Shown in pieces: positions 23,729 through 32,286 of a stretch of 64,000 nt of DNA (position 1 is its first letter; each line of letters opens with the position of its first letter). Under the pieces are notes generated by a model. The model was not told the origin of the DNA and ran no database searches. It worked only from the letters and a program-made list of their open reading frames with translations. The position numbers and the translations under genes are program-made. This DNA is from Paenibacillus sp. BJ-4. GTDB taxonomy: Bacteria; Bacillota; Bacilli; Paenibacillales; Paenibacillaceae. The stretch covers positions 34,344 to 98,343 of the forward strand of contig NZ_JAIVEM010000004.1 in assembly GCF_020404765.1 (NCBI RefSeq), written 5' to 3'.

Positions 23729-24862
23729 ATGAAAATAACATCTATCGAGCCGACTCCCAGTCCGAACACCATGATGCTGCATCTGGATGAGCGACTGGAA
23801 GCAGGTATCCGCAGAACATATACACGAGACAATGAGCGTTCCGCCCCCCCATTTATCCGGCGTATGCTGGCTATTGAAGGGGTCAAAAGTGTGTTTCACA
23901 CGACGGATTTTGTCGCCCTTGATCGCAAAGGAAATGCAGATTGGTCTATCATTCTGGGTCAAGTCCGGGATCAACTGGGCGAGGAAGGTGCTGACGCCAA
24001 TTGGGATTTGCCGGAGGAAACCTCGGGGGAAGCGTTTGGCGAAGCACAGGTCTTTGTGCAATTTTTCCGCGGCATTCCAATGCAAATTCGGGTTAAGGCG
24101 GGACAGAAGGAGGAACGGATTTCATTGTCCGACCGCTTTGTGCAAGCCGTTACGCGTGTAGCGAGTGCTACGCTAATCAAGGAGCGCAAGCTCAGTGATT
24201 ATGGCGTTCGTTACGGTGAGTTGCCGGACATTGCACGCGAGGTCGAGCAGGAGTTGGAGGCCGCCTTCCCGCAGGAACGGCTGGAGCAGATTATCCAGCA
24301 GGCGATTGCCCACGGCACAGACAACAACGAATTCGTGGAGGAGCGCCGCGAGTGGAGCGATGCCGAACTGGAGCAAGCCCTGCAGCACGAGGATTGGCGC
24401 ACACGCTATGCCGCGCTTGATCGGCTGGAGCCAACACCTGAGCATTTGCCGCTTATTCGGCAAGCGCTGCATGACGAAAAAATGCAGCTGCGACGGCTGG
24501 CTGTCGTCTATCTGGGCGATATTCGCTCACCGGAGGCGATGGAGCTGCTGGGCGAGGCGCTGCGCGATCCTTCAGCGGCAGTACGCCGTACCGCAGGCGA
24601 CACGCTGTCGGACATCGGCGATCCGGTCGCTACTGGTGCGATGATTGGAGCCCTATCGGATAGCAGCAAGCTAGTGCGCTGGCGGGCCGCCCGTTTTTTA
24701 TACGAGGTCGGAACCGAGGATGCGCGTGACGCGCTGGAGAAGGCTGTCGATGACCCCGAATTCGAGGTCAGTCTACAGGCCAAAATGGCGCTGGAGCGCA
24801 TCGAGTCAGGCGAGCAAGCCGCAGGCACCGTGTGGCAGCAGATGGCCAAGCGCAACTCTTGA
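23729..24862 (+). CDS. NifU-N / HEAT-repeat protein, CvfC-like
   Basis: 377 residues from the ATG at 23729 (AGGAGG 12 bases upstream). The N-terminal part (about 1-90, MKITSIEPTPSPNTMMLHLDE...FIRRMLAIEGVKSVFHTTDFVAL) matches the small Nfu/NifU N-terminal scaffold fold. A middle region (about 90-205) is followed by HEAT/PBS-type helical repeats (about 210-365, units such as LIRQALHDEKMQLRRLAVVYLGDI). This arrangement is that of the conserved virulence factor C family of Bacillota. The Cys pair of the Fe-S-carrying NifU C-terminal domain is absent. Biochemical role unknown; Fe-S trafficking is a guess. Confidence 0.82.
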   Translation: MKITSIEPTPSPNTMMLHLDERLEAGIRRTYTRDNERSAPPFIRRMLAIEGVKSVFHTTDFVALDRKGNADWSIILGQVRDQLGEEGADANWDLPEETSGEAFGEAQVFVQFFRGIPMQIRVKAGQKEERISLSDRFVQAVTRVASATLIKERKLSDYGVRYGELPDIAREVEQELEAAFPQERLEQIIQQAIAHGTDNNEFVEERREWSDAELEQALQHEDWRTRYAALDRLEPTPEHLPLIRQALHDEKMQLRRLAVVYLGDIRSPEAMELLGEALRDPSAAVRRTAGDTLSDIGDPVATGAMIGALSDSSKLVRWRAARFLYEVGTEDARDALEKAVDDPEFEVSLQAKMALERIESGEQAAGTVWQQMAKRNS

Positions 24863-24900
24863 TTTAAGATTTTACGAGTGGATTTTCAAAAAATTGTCGA

Positions 24901-24930
24901 TTGTCAGAAGATGTACAGGTACGTTATACT
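24901..24930 (+). promoter_or_regulatory. Promoter of riboswitch-lysP transcript
   Basis: -35 TTGTCA (24901-24906), 18-base spacer, -10 TATACT (24925-24930), about 50 bases before the riboswitch aptamer. Confidence 0.6.
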
Positions 24931-24979
24931 GTAGTTCGCTATACAATAAAATATCATGTCATACACCTCATCAACCCTG

Positions 24980-25190
24980 TTTTATGATGAGGTAGAGGTC
25001 GCGGATGTAATCAGTACACCGGGGGAGACGTCAAGAGCCGTCTGTGATTCCAGTGGAAAGGTACACCCGCCGAAGTATGCGGAGCTGACTCTTTGTAAAT
25101 ACTCCGAATGCTGGGGCTGCTGACCGAAAGGAGCAGAACTGTCACACGATGTCCTAACACAGACACGTGTGTTGAGCTATCTTGTTATAG
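24980..25190 (+). ncRNA. Lysine riboswitch (L box) aptamer
   Basis: Conserved blocks appear in order: GAGGTAGAGGTCGCGGA, AGTACACCGGGGGAGACGTC, GGAAAGGTACACCCGCCGAAG, ATGCTGGGGCTGCTGACCG, AACTGTCAC and GAGCTATCTTG. The first and last close the basal helix (GGTAG with CTATC). It is followed by a terminator and an amino-acid permease gene. Lysine binding would favour termination, so the permease is made when lysine is scarce. Confidence 0.92.
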
Positions 25191-25216
25191 AAGAAGGTAT
25201 GGTGCGGAATGCATAG

Positions 25217-25252
25217 ACAAGGCCGCAGGCGTATTCCCTGCGGTCTTTTGGT
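25217..25252 (+). terminator. Riboswitch-controlled terminator
   Basis: AAGGCCGCAGG pairs with CCCTGCGGTCTT, followed by TTGGTTT, between the aptamer and the permease gene. Confidence 0.75.
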
Positions 25253-25321
25253 TTATATACTCCCCCTCCTTCTGGCTCTTGCCCTGACATGAAATACAAT
25301 TTCATGAAGGAGTGTTTGAAC

Positions 25322-26788
25322 GTGCAACACAAAGCAACACCTGACGCAACCTTGCGCAAAAGTCTCAAAGCCCGTCATATGACGATGATCGCCCTCGGGG
25401 GCTCCATCGGAACAGGCCTGTTCCTCGCCAGTGGAGGCGCGGTTGCCGAAGCTGGACCCGGCGGAGCCCTGCTGGCCTATGCCGCAGTCGGCCTCATGGT
25501 TTACTTCCTGATGACCAGCCTTGGTGAATTGGCTACGTTTATGCCCGAATCCGGCTCTTTTAACACCTATGCAGGTCGCTTCGTCGATCCGGCCTTTGGT
25601 TTCGCTATGGGCTGGAACTTCTGGTACAACTGGGCGGTAACGATTGCCGCCGAGCTGGCAGCAGCGACAGTGCTGATCAAATACTGGTTCCCGGAAAGCC
25701 ACTCCGCCTGGTGGAGTCTATTATTTTTGGCCGTAATCTTCGCGTTGAACGCGTTGACGGTCAAAGGGTATGGTGAGTCTGAATACTGGTTTGCCATGAT
25801 TAAAATTGTGACCGTTGTGATCTTTTTGGCTGTGGGTGTGCTGATGATCTTTGGCATTATGGGGGGGCCGGCGGTTGGCTTCGCCAATTTCACTGTCGGA
25901 GACGCTCCGTTCCATGGCGGATTCTTTGCCGTATTGGGTGTATTCATGGCTGCGGGCTTTTCCTTTCAGGGAACAGAGCTGATCGGCGTAGCCGCTGGAG
26001 AGAGTGAAAATCCGCGTGATAACGTGCCGCGTGCTATTCGCCAAATCTTTTGGCGCATCCTGTTCTTTTATATTCTGGCGATTCTCGTCATTGGATTGAT
26101 CATTCCGTACACGAATCCGAATTTGCTGCGGGGAGATATCAGTGACATTGGAGTCAGCCCGTTCACGCTTGTGTTTGAAAAAGCCGGGCTTGCGATTGCC
26201 GCCTCTGTCATGAACGCCGTTATTTTGACTTCCGTATTGTCGGCAGGCAACTCGGGGATGTACGCGGCGACACGTGTATTGTTTGCTTTGGCACGTGAAG
26301 GCAAAGCTCCCCGCTTCCTCGGACGCGTCAATCGACGCGGCATTCCTATGAATGCCTTGCTGATTACAACTGCTGTCGGGATGCTGGCCTTTCTCGCTTC
26401 TCTATACGGGGACGGTGTCGTCTATAACTGGCTGCTAAATGCCTCCGGGATGTGCGGATTTATTACGTGGGTCGGGATTGCGGTCAGCCACTATCGCTTC
26501 CGCCGTGCCTTTACGGCACAGGGCCGCAGTCTGAGTGAGCTTCCATACACAGCACGCTGGTTCCCGTTTGGGCCGTTGTTCGCTTTTGCGCTGTGTATCA
26601 TTGTTATTATCGGGCAAGGTGCGGATGCCTTCACCGGACAGGAAATCGACTGGAAGACGATGATTGCTACGTACATGAGTGTGCCTCTATTCCTTATTTT
26701 GTGGTTCGGCTACAAATGGATCAAACGTACCAAAGTCGTTCCATTAAAAGAATGCGATTTGAGCTCAGATGCATCTTCGGAAAAATAA
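25322..26788 (+). CDS. lysP: Lysine permease (LysP-type amino acid permease)
   Basis: 488 residues from a GTG at 25322 with GAAGGAGTGTTTGAAC before it. Twelve spans of the APC amino acid-polyamine family; the opening LRKSLKARHMTMIALGGSIGTGLFLASGGAVAEAGPGGALLAYA is the family signature, and GTELIGVAAGESENPRDNVPRAI follows span 6. Closest by eye to LysP and related permeases. The lysine riboswitch directly upstream makes L-lysine the likely substrate, taken up with protons. Confidence 0.9.
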   Translation: MQHKATPDATLRKSLKARHMTMIALGGSIGTGLFLASGGAVAEAGPGGALLAYAAVGLMVYFLMTSLGELATFMPESGSFNTYAGRFVDPAFGFAMGWNFWYNWAVTIAAELAAATVLIKYWFPESHSAWWSLLFLAVIFALNALTVKGYGESEYWFAMIKIVTVVIFLAVGVLMIFGIMGGPAVGFANFTVGDAPFHGGFFAVLGVFMAAGFSFQGTELIGVAAGESENPRDNVPRAIRQIFWRILFFYILAILVIGLIIPYTNPNLLRGDISDIGVSPFTLVFEKAGLAIAASVMNAVILTSVLSAGNSGMYAATRVLFALAREGKAPRFLGRVNRRGIPMNALLITTAVGMLAFLASLYGDGVVYNWLLNASGMCGFITWVGIAVSHYRFRRAFTAQGRSLSELPYTARWFPFGPLFAFALCIIVIIGQGADAFTGQEIDWKTMIATYMSVPLFLILWFGYKWIKRTKVVPLKECDLSSDASSEK

Positions 26789-26796
26789 AAGATAAA

Positions 26797-26898
26797 TAAA
26801 AAAGCCCGTCTCCACATATCAGGGAAAACATGCGGTATTTCTGGTCCTAGACCGTTCATCCGCATGTTCACCTTATATGCCCGGAGACGGGCTTTTTA
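26797..26898. terminator. Long bidirectional terminator between convergent genes
   Basis: AAAAAGCCCGTCTCC (ending 26812) pairs with GGAGACGGGCTTTTT (26883-26897). An inner AACATGCGG/CCGCATGTT stem extends it. Serves lysP (rightward) and the MFS gene (leftward). Confidence 0.85.
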
Positions 26899-26901
26899 TT
26901 G

Positions 26902-28284
26902 TTATTTGGAGGAAGGAGCTGCTGCTACTGTAGCTGTCAAAGACGTAGCTAAGGCACGTCGGCTAAAGATGCCATATATCACAGCGATTAGTGTCAACAA
27001 TGAGGAAAACAAGTACAAATTAACGATGCCCAGATGATCTGCAATCCAGCCCATTAAGAGCAGCGATATGCAAAAGGTCAGACTTGTCAGTGTGGCCTGG
27101 GCAGACAGCACCTTGGGCAAATCATGCACAGACACACTCATTTGCATCATCGTGCGGCGGGATACGACAGACATTTCCGCAGGTAGTCCCATCAACAGCA
27201 CGATAAGCAACGTCAGCGGCGGCAGTGTGTTCAGTGCATACCAAGCTGTCAGCAGGCAGTAGCCTGCCATCCCCGCCAGCATGGCAGGCAGCAGTCTGCG
27301 CTGCAAAAGCTTGACGCAGGCGAGGACAACGATGCCTCCACCGATGGCGCCTGCAAAATACGCTGCATTAATGTATCCCCACCATGCCTCGCTCTTGTGC
27401 AGAACCTGCTGAGCGAAAGCAAGCGTGAACGCACCGACCCAAACTGAGCCTCCTAGCAGGTCAATCATATCCATAAAAATAAGAGCTTTGAGCCTTCGAC
27501 TGGCTCCGATAAGGCTCCAGCCTTCACGCAGTATCTCCTTTTTACGCTTCGGAGGTAATGCCGGGCTCTCTGACTCATGGCCAAGCAGCGTATCTTCCAA
27601 ATGCACAGGAGGCATGTCATGATGCCCTTGCCCCGGCTCAGATACAGTTTCGGACGCTAAAGCATCTCCGCTTCGTACCCGTGTTCCGGGCTGCAGCAAG
27701 TAATGAACCTTGCCCTCTAATGGATCTCGAATCAAGCTGGTGAACATCAGAGCCACCATATATAGCCCACCAGCCACCAGTAGTGTCTTCTCAGAGCCCA
27801 ACATGGCTACAAGCACACCGCTAAGCCCCCAACCCGCTAACTGCACCGTCTGATCGCTGACCGATACAAGACTGTTCGCCCGCATCAGCCCATCCCCGGA
27901 AGCAAGGCGAGGAATCAGCGCATTACGTGCAGGCGTAGTCCAGCCGTCCAGAAAAGACATGGCTGCCACCATCGTAAACACAAACACCCATATCGGCTCC
28001 GTGCCCGCTGACCACAAGTGACCCAGCAGAACGGCGAAGAAAGCCAGCTGCCCGAGCTGGGAAACGAATAAAATAAAAGGCAGCTGAAATCGGGCCAAAA
28101 GCAGCGGTGCCAAAAAGCCGCTGATCATCTGTGCCCCCATCCGCAGCAACGGAACCAGCACCGAGGAAAAGATCGAATCCGTTTCGTGAAAAACGAGCGA
28201 TACAAGTGCCATAATATAAAGAATGTCGGCCGCATTTGACATCGTCTGCGTGCCAAGCAAATAGGTAAAGGAACGCTTGTGCAT
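26902..28284 (-). CDS. MFS transporter (DHA3/EntS-like)
   Basis: 460 residues, start 28284 with AAAGGAGTATTTTATTGAT upstream. Twelve predicted spans with a large central cytoplasmic loop (about 190-250) rich in His, Glu and Ser. The opening, FTYLLGTQTMSNAADILYIMALVSLVFHETDSIFSSVLVPLLRM, is of the MFS_3 exporter group, which includes macrolide and siderophore exporters. It lacks the classic GRR-type motif A found in the exporter at 22194. Monocistronic; no regulator nearby. Substrate unknown. Confidence 0.82.
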   Translation of the reverse strand: MHKRSFTYLLGTQTMSNAADILYIMALVSLVFHETDSIFSSVLVPLLRMGAQMISGFLAPLLLARFQLPFILFVSQLGQLAFFAVLLGHLWSAGTEPIWVFVFTMVAAMSFLDGWTTPARNALIPRLASGDGLMRANSLVSVSDQTVQLAGWGLSGVLVAMLGSEKTLLVAGGLYMVALMFTSLIRDPLEGKVHYLLQPGTRVRSGDALASETVSEPGQGHHDMPPVHLEDTLLGHESESPALPPKRKKEILREGWSLIGASRRLKALIFMDMIDLLGGSVWVGAFTLAFAQQVLHKSEAWWGYINAAYFAGAIGGGIVVLACVKLLQRRLLPAMLAGMAGYCLLTAWYALNTLPPLTLLIVLLMGLPAEMSVVSRRTMMQMSVSVHDLPKVLSAQATLTSLTFCISLLLMGWIADHLGIVNLYLFSSLLTLIAVIYGIFSRRALATSLTATVAAAPSSK

Positions 28285-28332
28285 ATCAATAAAATACTCC
28301 TTTAGTAGTGTAGCTAATTTACAGCAAGATGA

Positions 28333-29460
28333 TCAGGTCCATTTCAGCGTTACACGAAGATTCCCGGTACTGCCTAAATTCGTAATCTGATAGGAGATAG
28401 ACTTCAAACCGAGCTGATACAATGGCTGCAAATCTTCCTTGAGGCTTCGCTCTGTTCCCTGATATCCGAAGGTAAGCGTCGTCCCCCCTTTATTTATAGC
28501 CGTGCGAACCTGCTCCTTGATGTCGGTAGATGTTTTAACCAACCCTTTGCCGTCTTGCAGTGGATATTCCAGGTTATTGTACAGCTTTTGATACACAGCA
28601 GCCTTTGGTCCTCCCGCAGCTATCCGTGCTGATAAGGTCTGCCGATATGTTGTGTTCGCCTGAGGGTACGGTTTAACCCATGAATGGTCCCGGCGCATTT
28701 CGGTATCAGTCAGCAGATAATAGGAAGTACTTACCTCGTTCCCGCGATCCGGGGTTGGATCATCCCAGGTCGTATCCATGTGATACCAGTGACCATCCAG
28801 CAATACAAGATTCCATGCATGCAGCTGGCCCCCTGCTCTTCCTTCTACAATCCGATTCGTAATCCCTGCACGTTCCAGCATTTTGTAGGCTAACAGTGAA
28901 TAGCCCTGACAGACAGTGCTCCCGGTTTTCAGACCATCGTAGGCTGTATACTTTTGCTGCGTTTCATCATATTTCAGACGAACCACGATCCAGTCGTGAA
29001 TGGCCTTTACCTTCTCATGATCGGTCATGCCCTTCGTAATGATGTCACCCAGCACAGATTGAACCGTGCTATCCACGTAGGCCGTCTGTTCCTTCGTTTC
29101 ACGGTAGCTCAAACGAATCGTAACCTGAGCGGACGTGGTGGTGCCAGTATAGCTGAATGCATAACTTTTGATCGTATAATTCACATACGGATCGCTCTCC
29201 ATGGCCTGTTGGATGGCTGTCTCTAGCTGCTGCTTGAGGCCGTTCACCCGCCCTTGATATGTAAAGGTCAGCGTTTCACTCCGCGTATCCATGGCCTGCA
29301 GAAGCTTATTCTGAAGCTGCTGCGATGATACGGATAAAGTCGGCTTGACCGACGCCGCATATACGTTGTTCCCCCACTCCACAGCCTGCGGCAGCAACAC
29401 AGCCAGCGCTGCACCCGCAACCAGACATTTTACAAGCCTAACCCCGATTTTTCTATTCAT
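28333..29460 (-). CDS. Secreted transglutaminase-like domain protein
   Basis: 375 residues from the ATG at 29460 (AGGA upstream); a start nine codons earlier has no ribosome site. N-terminal signal or anchor helix (RLVKCLVAGAALAVLLPQA). About residues 160-265 form a transglutaminase core with the Cys in STVCQGYSLLAYKML, His in GQLHAWNLVLLDGHWYHMDTTWDDP and the Asp following. Flanking regions (45-140 and 310-375) are two similar beta modules (SETLTFTYQGRVNGLKQQLE / GTTLTFGYQGTERSLKEDLQ). Likely an extracytoplasmic protease or crosslinker of the CYK3/YebA-like group; exact reaction unknown. Confidence 0.85.
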   Translation of the reverse strand: MNRKIGVRLVKCLVAGAALAVLLPQAVEWGNNVYAASVKPTLSVSSQQLQNKLLQAMDTRSETLTFTYQGRVNGLKQQLETAIQQAMESDPYVNYTIKSYAFSYTGTTTSAQVTIRLSYRETKEQTAYVDSTVQSVLGDIITKGMTDHEKVKAIHDWIVVRLKYDETQQKYTAYDGLKTGSTVCQGYSLLAYKMLERAGITNRIVEGRAGGQLHAWNLVLLDGHWYHMDTTWDDPTPDRGNEVSTSYYLLTDTEMRRDHSWVKPYPQANTTYRQTLSARIAAGGPKAAVYQKLYNNLEYPLQDGKGLVKTSTDIKEQVRTAINKGGTTLTFGYQGTERSLKEDLQPLYQLGLKSISYQITNLGSTGNLRVTLKWT

Positions 29461-29702
29461 ACAGAGCGTTCCTGCCCTTCTTAACATAGTTGTAAACAGC
29501 TCTATCTTACCATAAAAACAGCTGCCCCAAGCGCTCTAGTTTTGTCGGTTGCAGACGAGTATGGGCCCAATCAGAGGCAGGTTGCGACACCATCCCCGCC
29601 TTTATAACAGACGGGACAGCAGCCATATATGTCATTCACAGAGAGAATTTTATCACAGCAGCCTGGCACTCCTTATGATATGGTACTGGCATCGGACTAA
29701 AT

Positions 29703-29721
29703 GATATTGATTCTCATTCTA
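29703..29721. promoter_or_regulatory. Fur box of the feo operon
   Basis: GATATTGATTCTCATTCTA matches 14 of 19 Fur-box positions and lies 20 bases before the feoA start codon, consistent with iron repression of feoAB. Confidence 0.7.
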
Positions 29722-29741
29722 CATCAGAAAGGCTGAGCACC

Positions 29742-29987
29742 ATGCCAGAATGTATCTCGCTCCTTCGTACTCCATTGGGCCAGACTGTGCGTTTGCAATC
29801 TCTTGCACCTCTCCATCCCTCATTGCGCCGCCGCTTAACGGACATGGGTATTGACGAAGGTTCCATTATACGGTTGAAAAAAATCAGTTTGTTGGGCGGT
29901 CCTATTGTCATTGAATGCAATGGTCAACTGGTTGGCCTACGTCAAAATCAAGTGAAGCAACTGGAGGTCGTCCCGACATGGACATGA
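29742..29987 (+). CDS. feoA: Ferrous iron transport protein A
   Basis: 81 residues, ATG behind AGAAAGGCTGAGCACC. A single SH3-like FeoA domain: RLQSLAPLHPSLRRRLTDMGIDEGSIIRLKK...GGPIVIECNGQLVGLRQNQVKQLEV is standard for the family. FeoA is a small cytoplasmic partner needed by the FeoB ferrous-iron channel. Its end overlaps the feoB start by ten bases, so the two are translated together. Confidence 0.93.
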   Translation: MPECISLLRTPLGQTVRLQSLAPLHPSLRRRLTDMGIDEGSIIRLKKISLLGGPIVIECNGQLVGLRQNQVKQLEVVPTWT

Positions 29988-31987
29988 TCGCTCTGTTTGG
30001 TAATCCCAATACGGGAAAAACCTCATTATTCAACAAGCTGACTCGTACGTATGCAGAGGTAGGCAACTGGTCGGGAGTCACAGTGGAAAAGAAAACAGGG
30101 CTCCTGCGCGACAAGTCTGCCGTTTTGGTGGATTTGCCAGGTGCCTATTCCCTACTTCCTCTTTCGCTGGATGAAGGTGTCGCAACCCGTTATTTGCTGG
30201 AGGAGCCACCAGCGGCCCTAATTAACATCGTGGATGCCTCCCAGCTCCAGCGAAATCTGTATCTGACCGTACAGCTACTGGAGTATGGCCGTCCGCTTGT
30301 ACTCGGCTTAAACATGACCGACGTAGCTGATGCGACGGGTCTTCGCGTAAACAAAGAATTGCTGGCTAAGCAATTGAACGTTCCTATTATTCCTATGGTG
30401 GCCCGTACAGGCAGCGGAAGTAAGCAAATGCTTGCCTCTCTGCGAGAGGTACGGCGTACATCCAATAATTTCCGGTTGGACTACGGTCCCGCCGTCGAAG
30501 CCGCGATTACAGATATTAGCAGCCTGTTGACGGAGGCACCTGTACTTCAACTTCGATGGGCCGCGCTGCAATGTCTGGAAAACAATCCTGTCGTCATGGA
30601 CTGGATGACGAATGAGGTACAGCGTGAAAAGGTCACTGCACGTATCCAGCGCTGCGAGGAAGATCTTCTCGGCGAAGGTTATACAGCCACCCCTGCCCAG
30701 CATATCCGTTCTGTACGTTCAGCATGGATCGCTGATCTGTGCGCCAAGACGCTCGACACCTCCAAGCTCAAGCCACACGGTCTGACGGATAAGCTGGACG
30801 CGGTGCTAACCCATCGGTATTTGGGAATTCCGATCTTTCTGCTGCTGATGTACGCTACCTTCAAGTTCACCTTCGATTGGGCGGGTACGATCCTTTCAGA
30901 TATGCTGGACGGATTCTTTTCCGGGACACTAAGCAGCTTTATTTCCGAAGTGCTTGTTCAATGGAATGCCTCTGCTTTTACGCAAAGTCTGGTCGTGGAC
31001 GGCATCGTGGCTGGAGTAGGGGGCGTGCTCGTTTTTCTGCCTCAGATCGCTATCTTATTCCTGATCATCTCGGTGATTGAAGATTCCGGATATATGGCGA
31101 GGGTCACGATATTAATGGACCGTCTGATGCAGGCGGTTGGCTTGAACGGGAAAAGCTTCATCCCGTTCATCATCGGATTTGGCTGCAATGTTCCGGCGAT
31201 TATGGCGGCACGCACCATCGAGCAGCCGAGAGAACGCCTCATTACAACGTTGCTGGTGCCTTTTATGTCCTGCTCGGCCCGCCTGCCGGTGTATGCGTTG
31301 TTTGCGGGGGTATTTTTCCCGACACATGCGGCAAGCATCATTATGCTGATGTACGTACTCGGAATCACCGTATCGCTTATACTTGCCAAAATTTTTTCCA
31401 AAGTGTCCGTTTTGTCAGGCGAGCCCTCCCTCTTCATCGTGGAGCTCCCTCCCTATCGGGTGCCGCAAGCTCTTACACTGTTTCGCAGCACATGGGAGAA
31501 GGTCAAGGGCTTCGTCCGTAAGGCCGGAACGATTATTCTTGCAGGCTCCGTCGGCATCTGGCTGTTGTCCAATTTTGGTCCGCAAGGCTTCGGTGCAGAA
31601 ATGGATGACAGTCTGCTAGCCACGGTTGGAGGATGGTTTGCACCCATATTGGCCCCTCTCGGTTTTGGCACCTGGCAAGCAGGCGCGTCTCTGCTCACGG
31701 GCTTTATGGCCAAGGAGGTTATCGTATCAACGATGAATATCATTTACCACGTTCCCGATATGCAGGGACTGGAGCTGCAAGTTAGCCATGCCTTTACACC
31801 GCTGGCCTCTTTTAGCTTTATGGTGTTCATTCTGTTGTATGTGCCGTGTCTGGCTACGGTAGCGGTTATTCGTAAAGAGACACTTTCGTGGCGCTGGACC
31901 GCATTTTCTGTGATCTATCCTTTGACCGTTGCATATATTATCGCCGTCTTCATTTATCAGTGTGGCAGATTATTAGGTTGGGGTTAA
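29978..31987 (+). CDS. feoB: Ferrous iron transporter FeoB
   Basis: 669 residues from the ATG at 29978, with GGAGGTCGTCCCGAC inside the end of feoA. An N-terminal G-protein domain carries G1 GNPNTGKTS, G3 DLPGAYS and G4 NMTD (about 6-160). A helical spacer follows to about 270, then the membrane part has two Gate repeats (including GFGCNVPAIMAART and FMSCSARLPVYALF) with the conserved Cys residues. It imports Fe(II) using GTP hydrolysis. Fur control is indicated by the box before feoA. Confidence 0.95.
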   Translation: MDMIALFGNPNTGKTSLFNKLTRTYAEVGNWSGVTVEKKTGLLRDKSAVLVDLPGAYSLLPLSLDEGVATRYLLEEPPAALINIVDASQLQRNLYLTVQLLEYGRPLVLGLNMTDVADATGLRVNKELLAKQLNVPIIPMVARTGSGSKQMLASLREVRRTSNNFRLDYGPAVEAAITDISSLLTEAPVLQLRWAALQCLENNPVVMDWMTNEVQREKVTARIQRCEEDLLGEGYTATPAQHIRSVRSAWIADLCAKTLDTSKLKPHGLTDKLDAVLTHRYLGIPIFLLLMYATFKFTFDWAGTILSDMLDGFFSGTLSSFISEVLVQWNASAFTQSLVVDGIVAGVGGVLVFLPQIAILFLIISVIEDSGYMARVTILMDRLMQAVGLNGKSFIPFIIGFGCNVPAIMAARTIEQPRERLITTLLVPFMSCSARLPVYALFAGVFFPTHAASIIMLMYVLGITVSLILAKIFSKVSVLSGEPSLFIVELPPYRVPQALTLFRSTWEKVKGFVRKAGTIILAGSVGIWLLSNFGPQGFGAEMDDSLLATVGGWFAPILAPLGFGTWQAGASLLTGFMAKEVIVSTMNIIYHVPDMQGLELQVSHAFTPLASFSFMVFILLYVPCLATVAVIRKETLSWRWTAFSVIYPLTVAYIIAVFIYQCGRLLGWG

Positions 31988-32022
31988 GCTAGACGCTATG
32001 AATATAAAAGGAAGTGGATTCC

Positions 32023-32199
32023 ATGATTAATATTATTATTTTGTTGGCGATCCTTGGTTATAGCGCGTGGGTGTTGGTACGCTTTTTGCGAAAAAGCCGC
32101 CAAGGCGCCTGTGCCGGGTGCTCATCGAGCAAGTCATGTCCGGGCTGTGCCGCGAGTGCTGTGAATGAAAACCCTGCGAACATTAAGAGAAATATCTAA
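32023..32199 (+). CDS. FeoB-associated Cys-rich membrane protein
   Basis: 58 residues from the ATG at 32023 (GGAAGTGGATTCC). One N-terminal membrane helix, then FLRKSRQGACAGCSSSKSCPGC, a four-Cys cluster in CxGC-x(5)-CPGC spacing typical of FeoB-associated (FeoC-like) small proteins of Bacillota. It probably sits next to FeoB and may handle Fe(II) at the cytoplasmic mouth, which is inferred from context. It ends 20 bases before a strong terminator. Confidence 0.85.
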   Translation: MINIIILLAILGYSAWVLVRFLRKSRQGACAGCSSSKSCPGCAASAVNENPANIKRNI

Positions 32200-32220
32200 T
32201 CCGTACTCAGCATCCCATGA

Positions 32221-32263
32221 AAAAAGCGTCTGCAGGTTGATCCTAACCCGCAGACGCTTTTCC
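32221..32263. terminator. Intrinsic terminator of the feo operon
   Basis: AAAAGCGTCTGCAGG pairs with CCCGCAGACGCTTTT; usable from both sides, so it also ends xylB transcription. Confidence 0.85.
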
Positions 32264-32286
32264 TTTACACTCAAAGCCCGCCCTAT

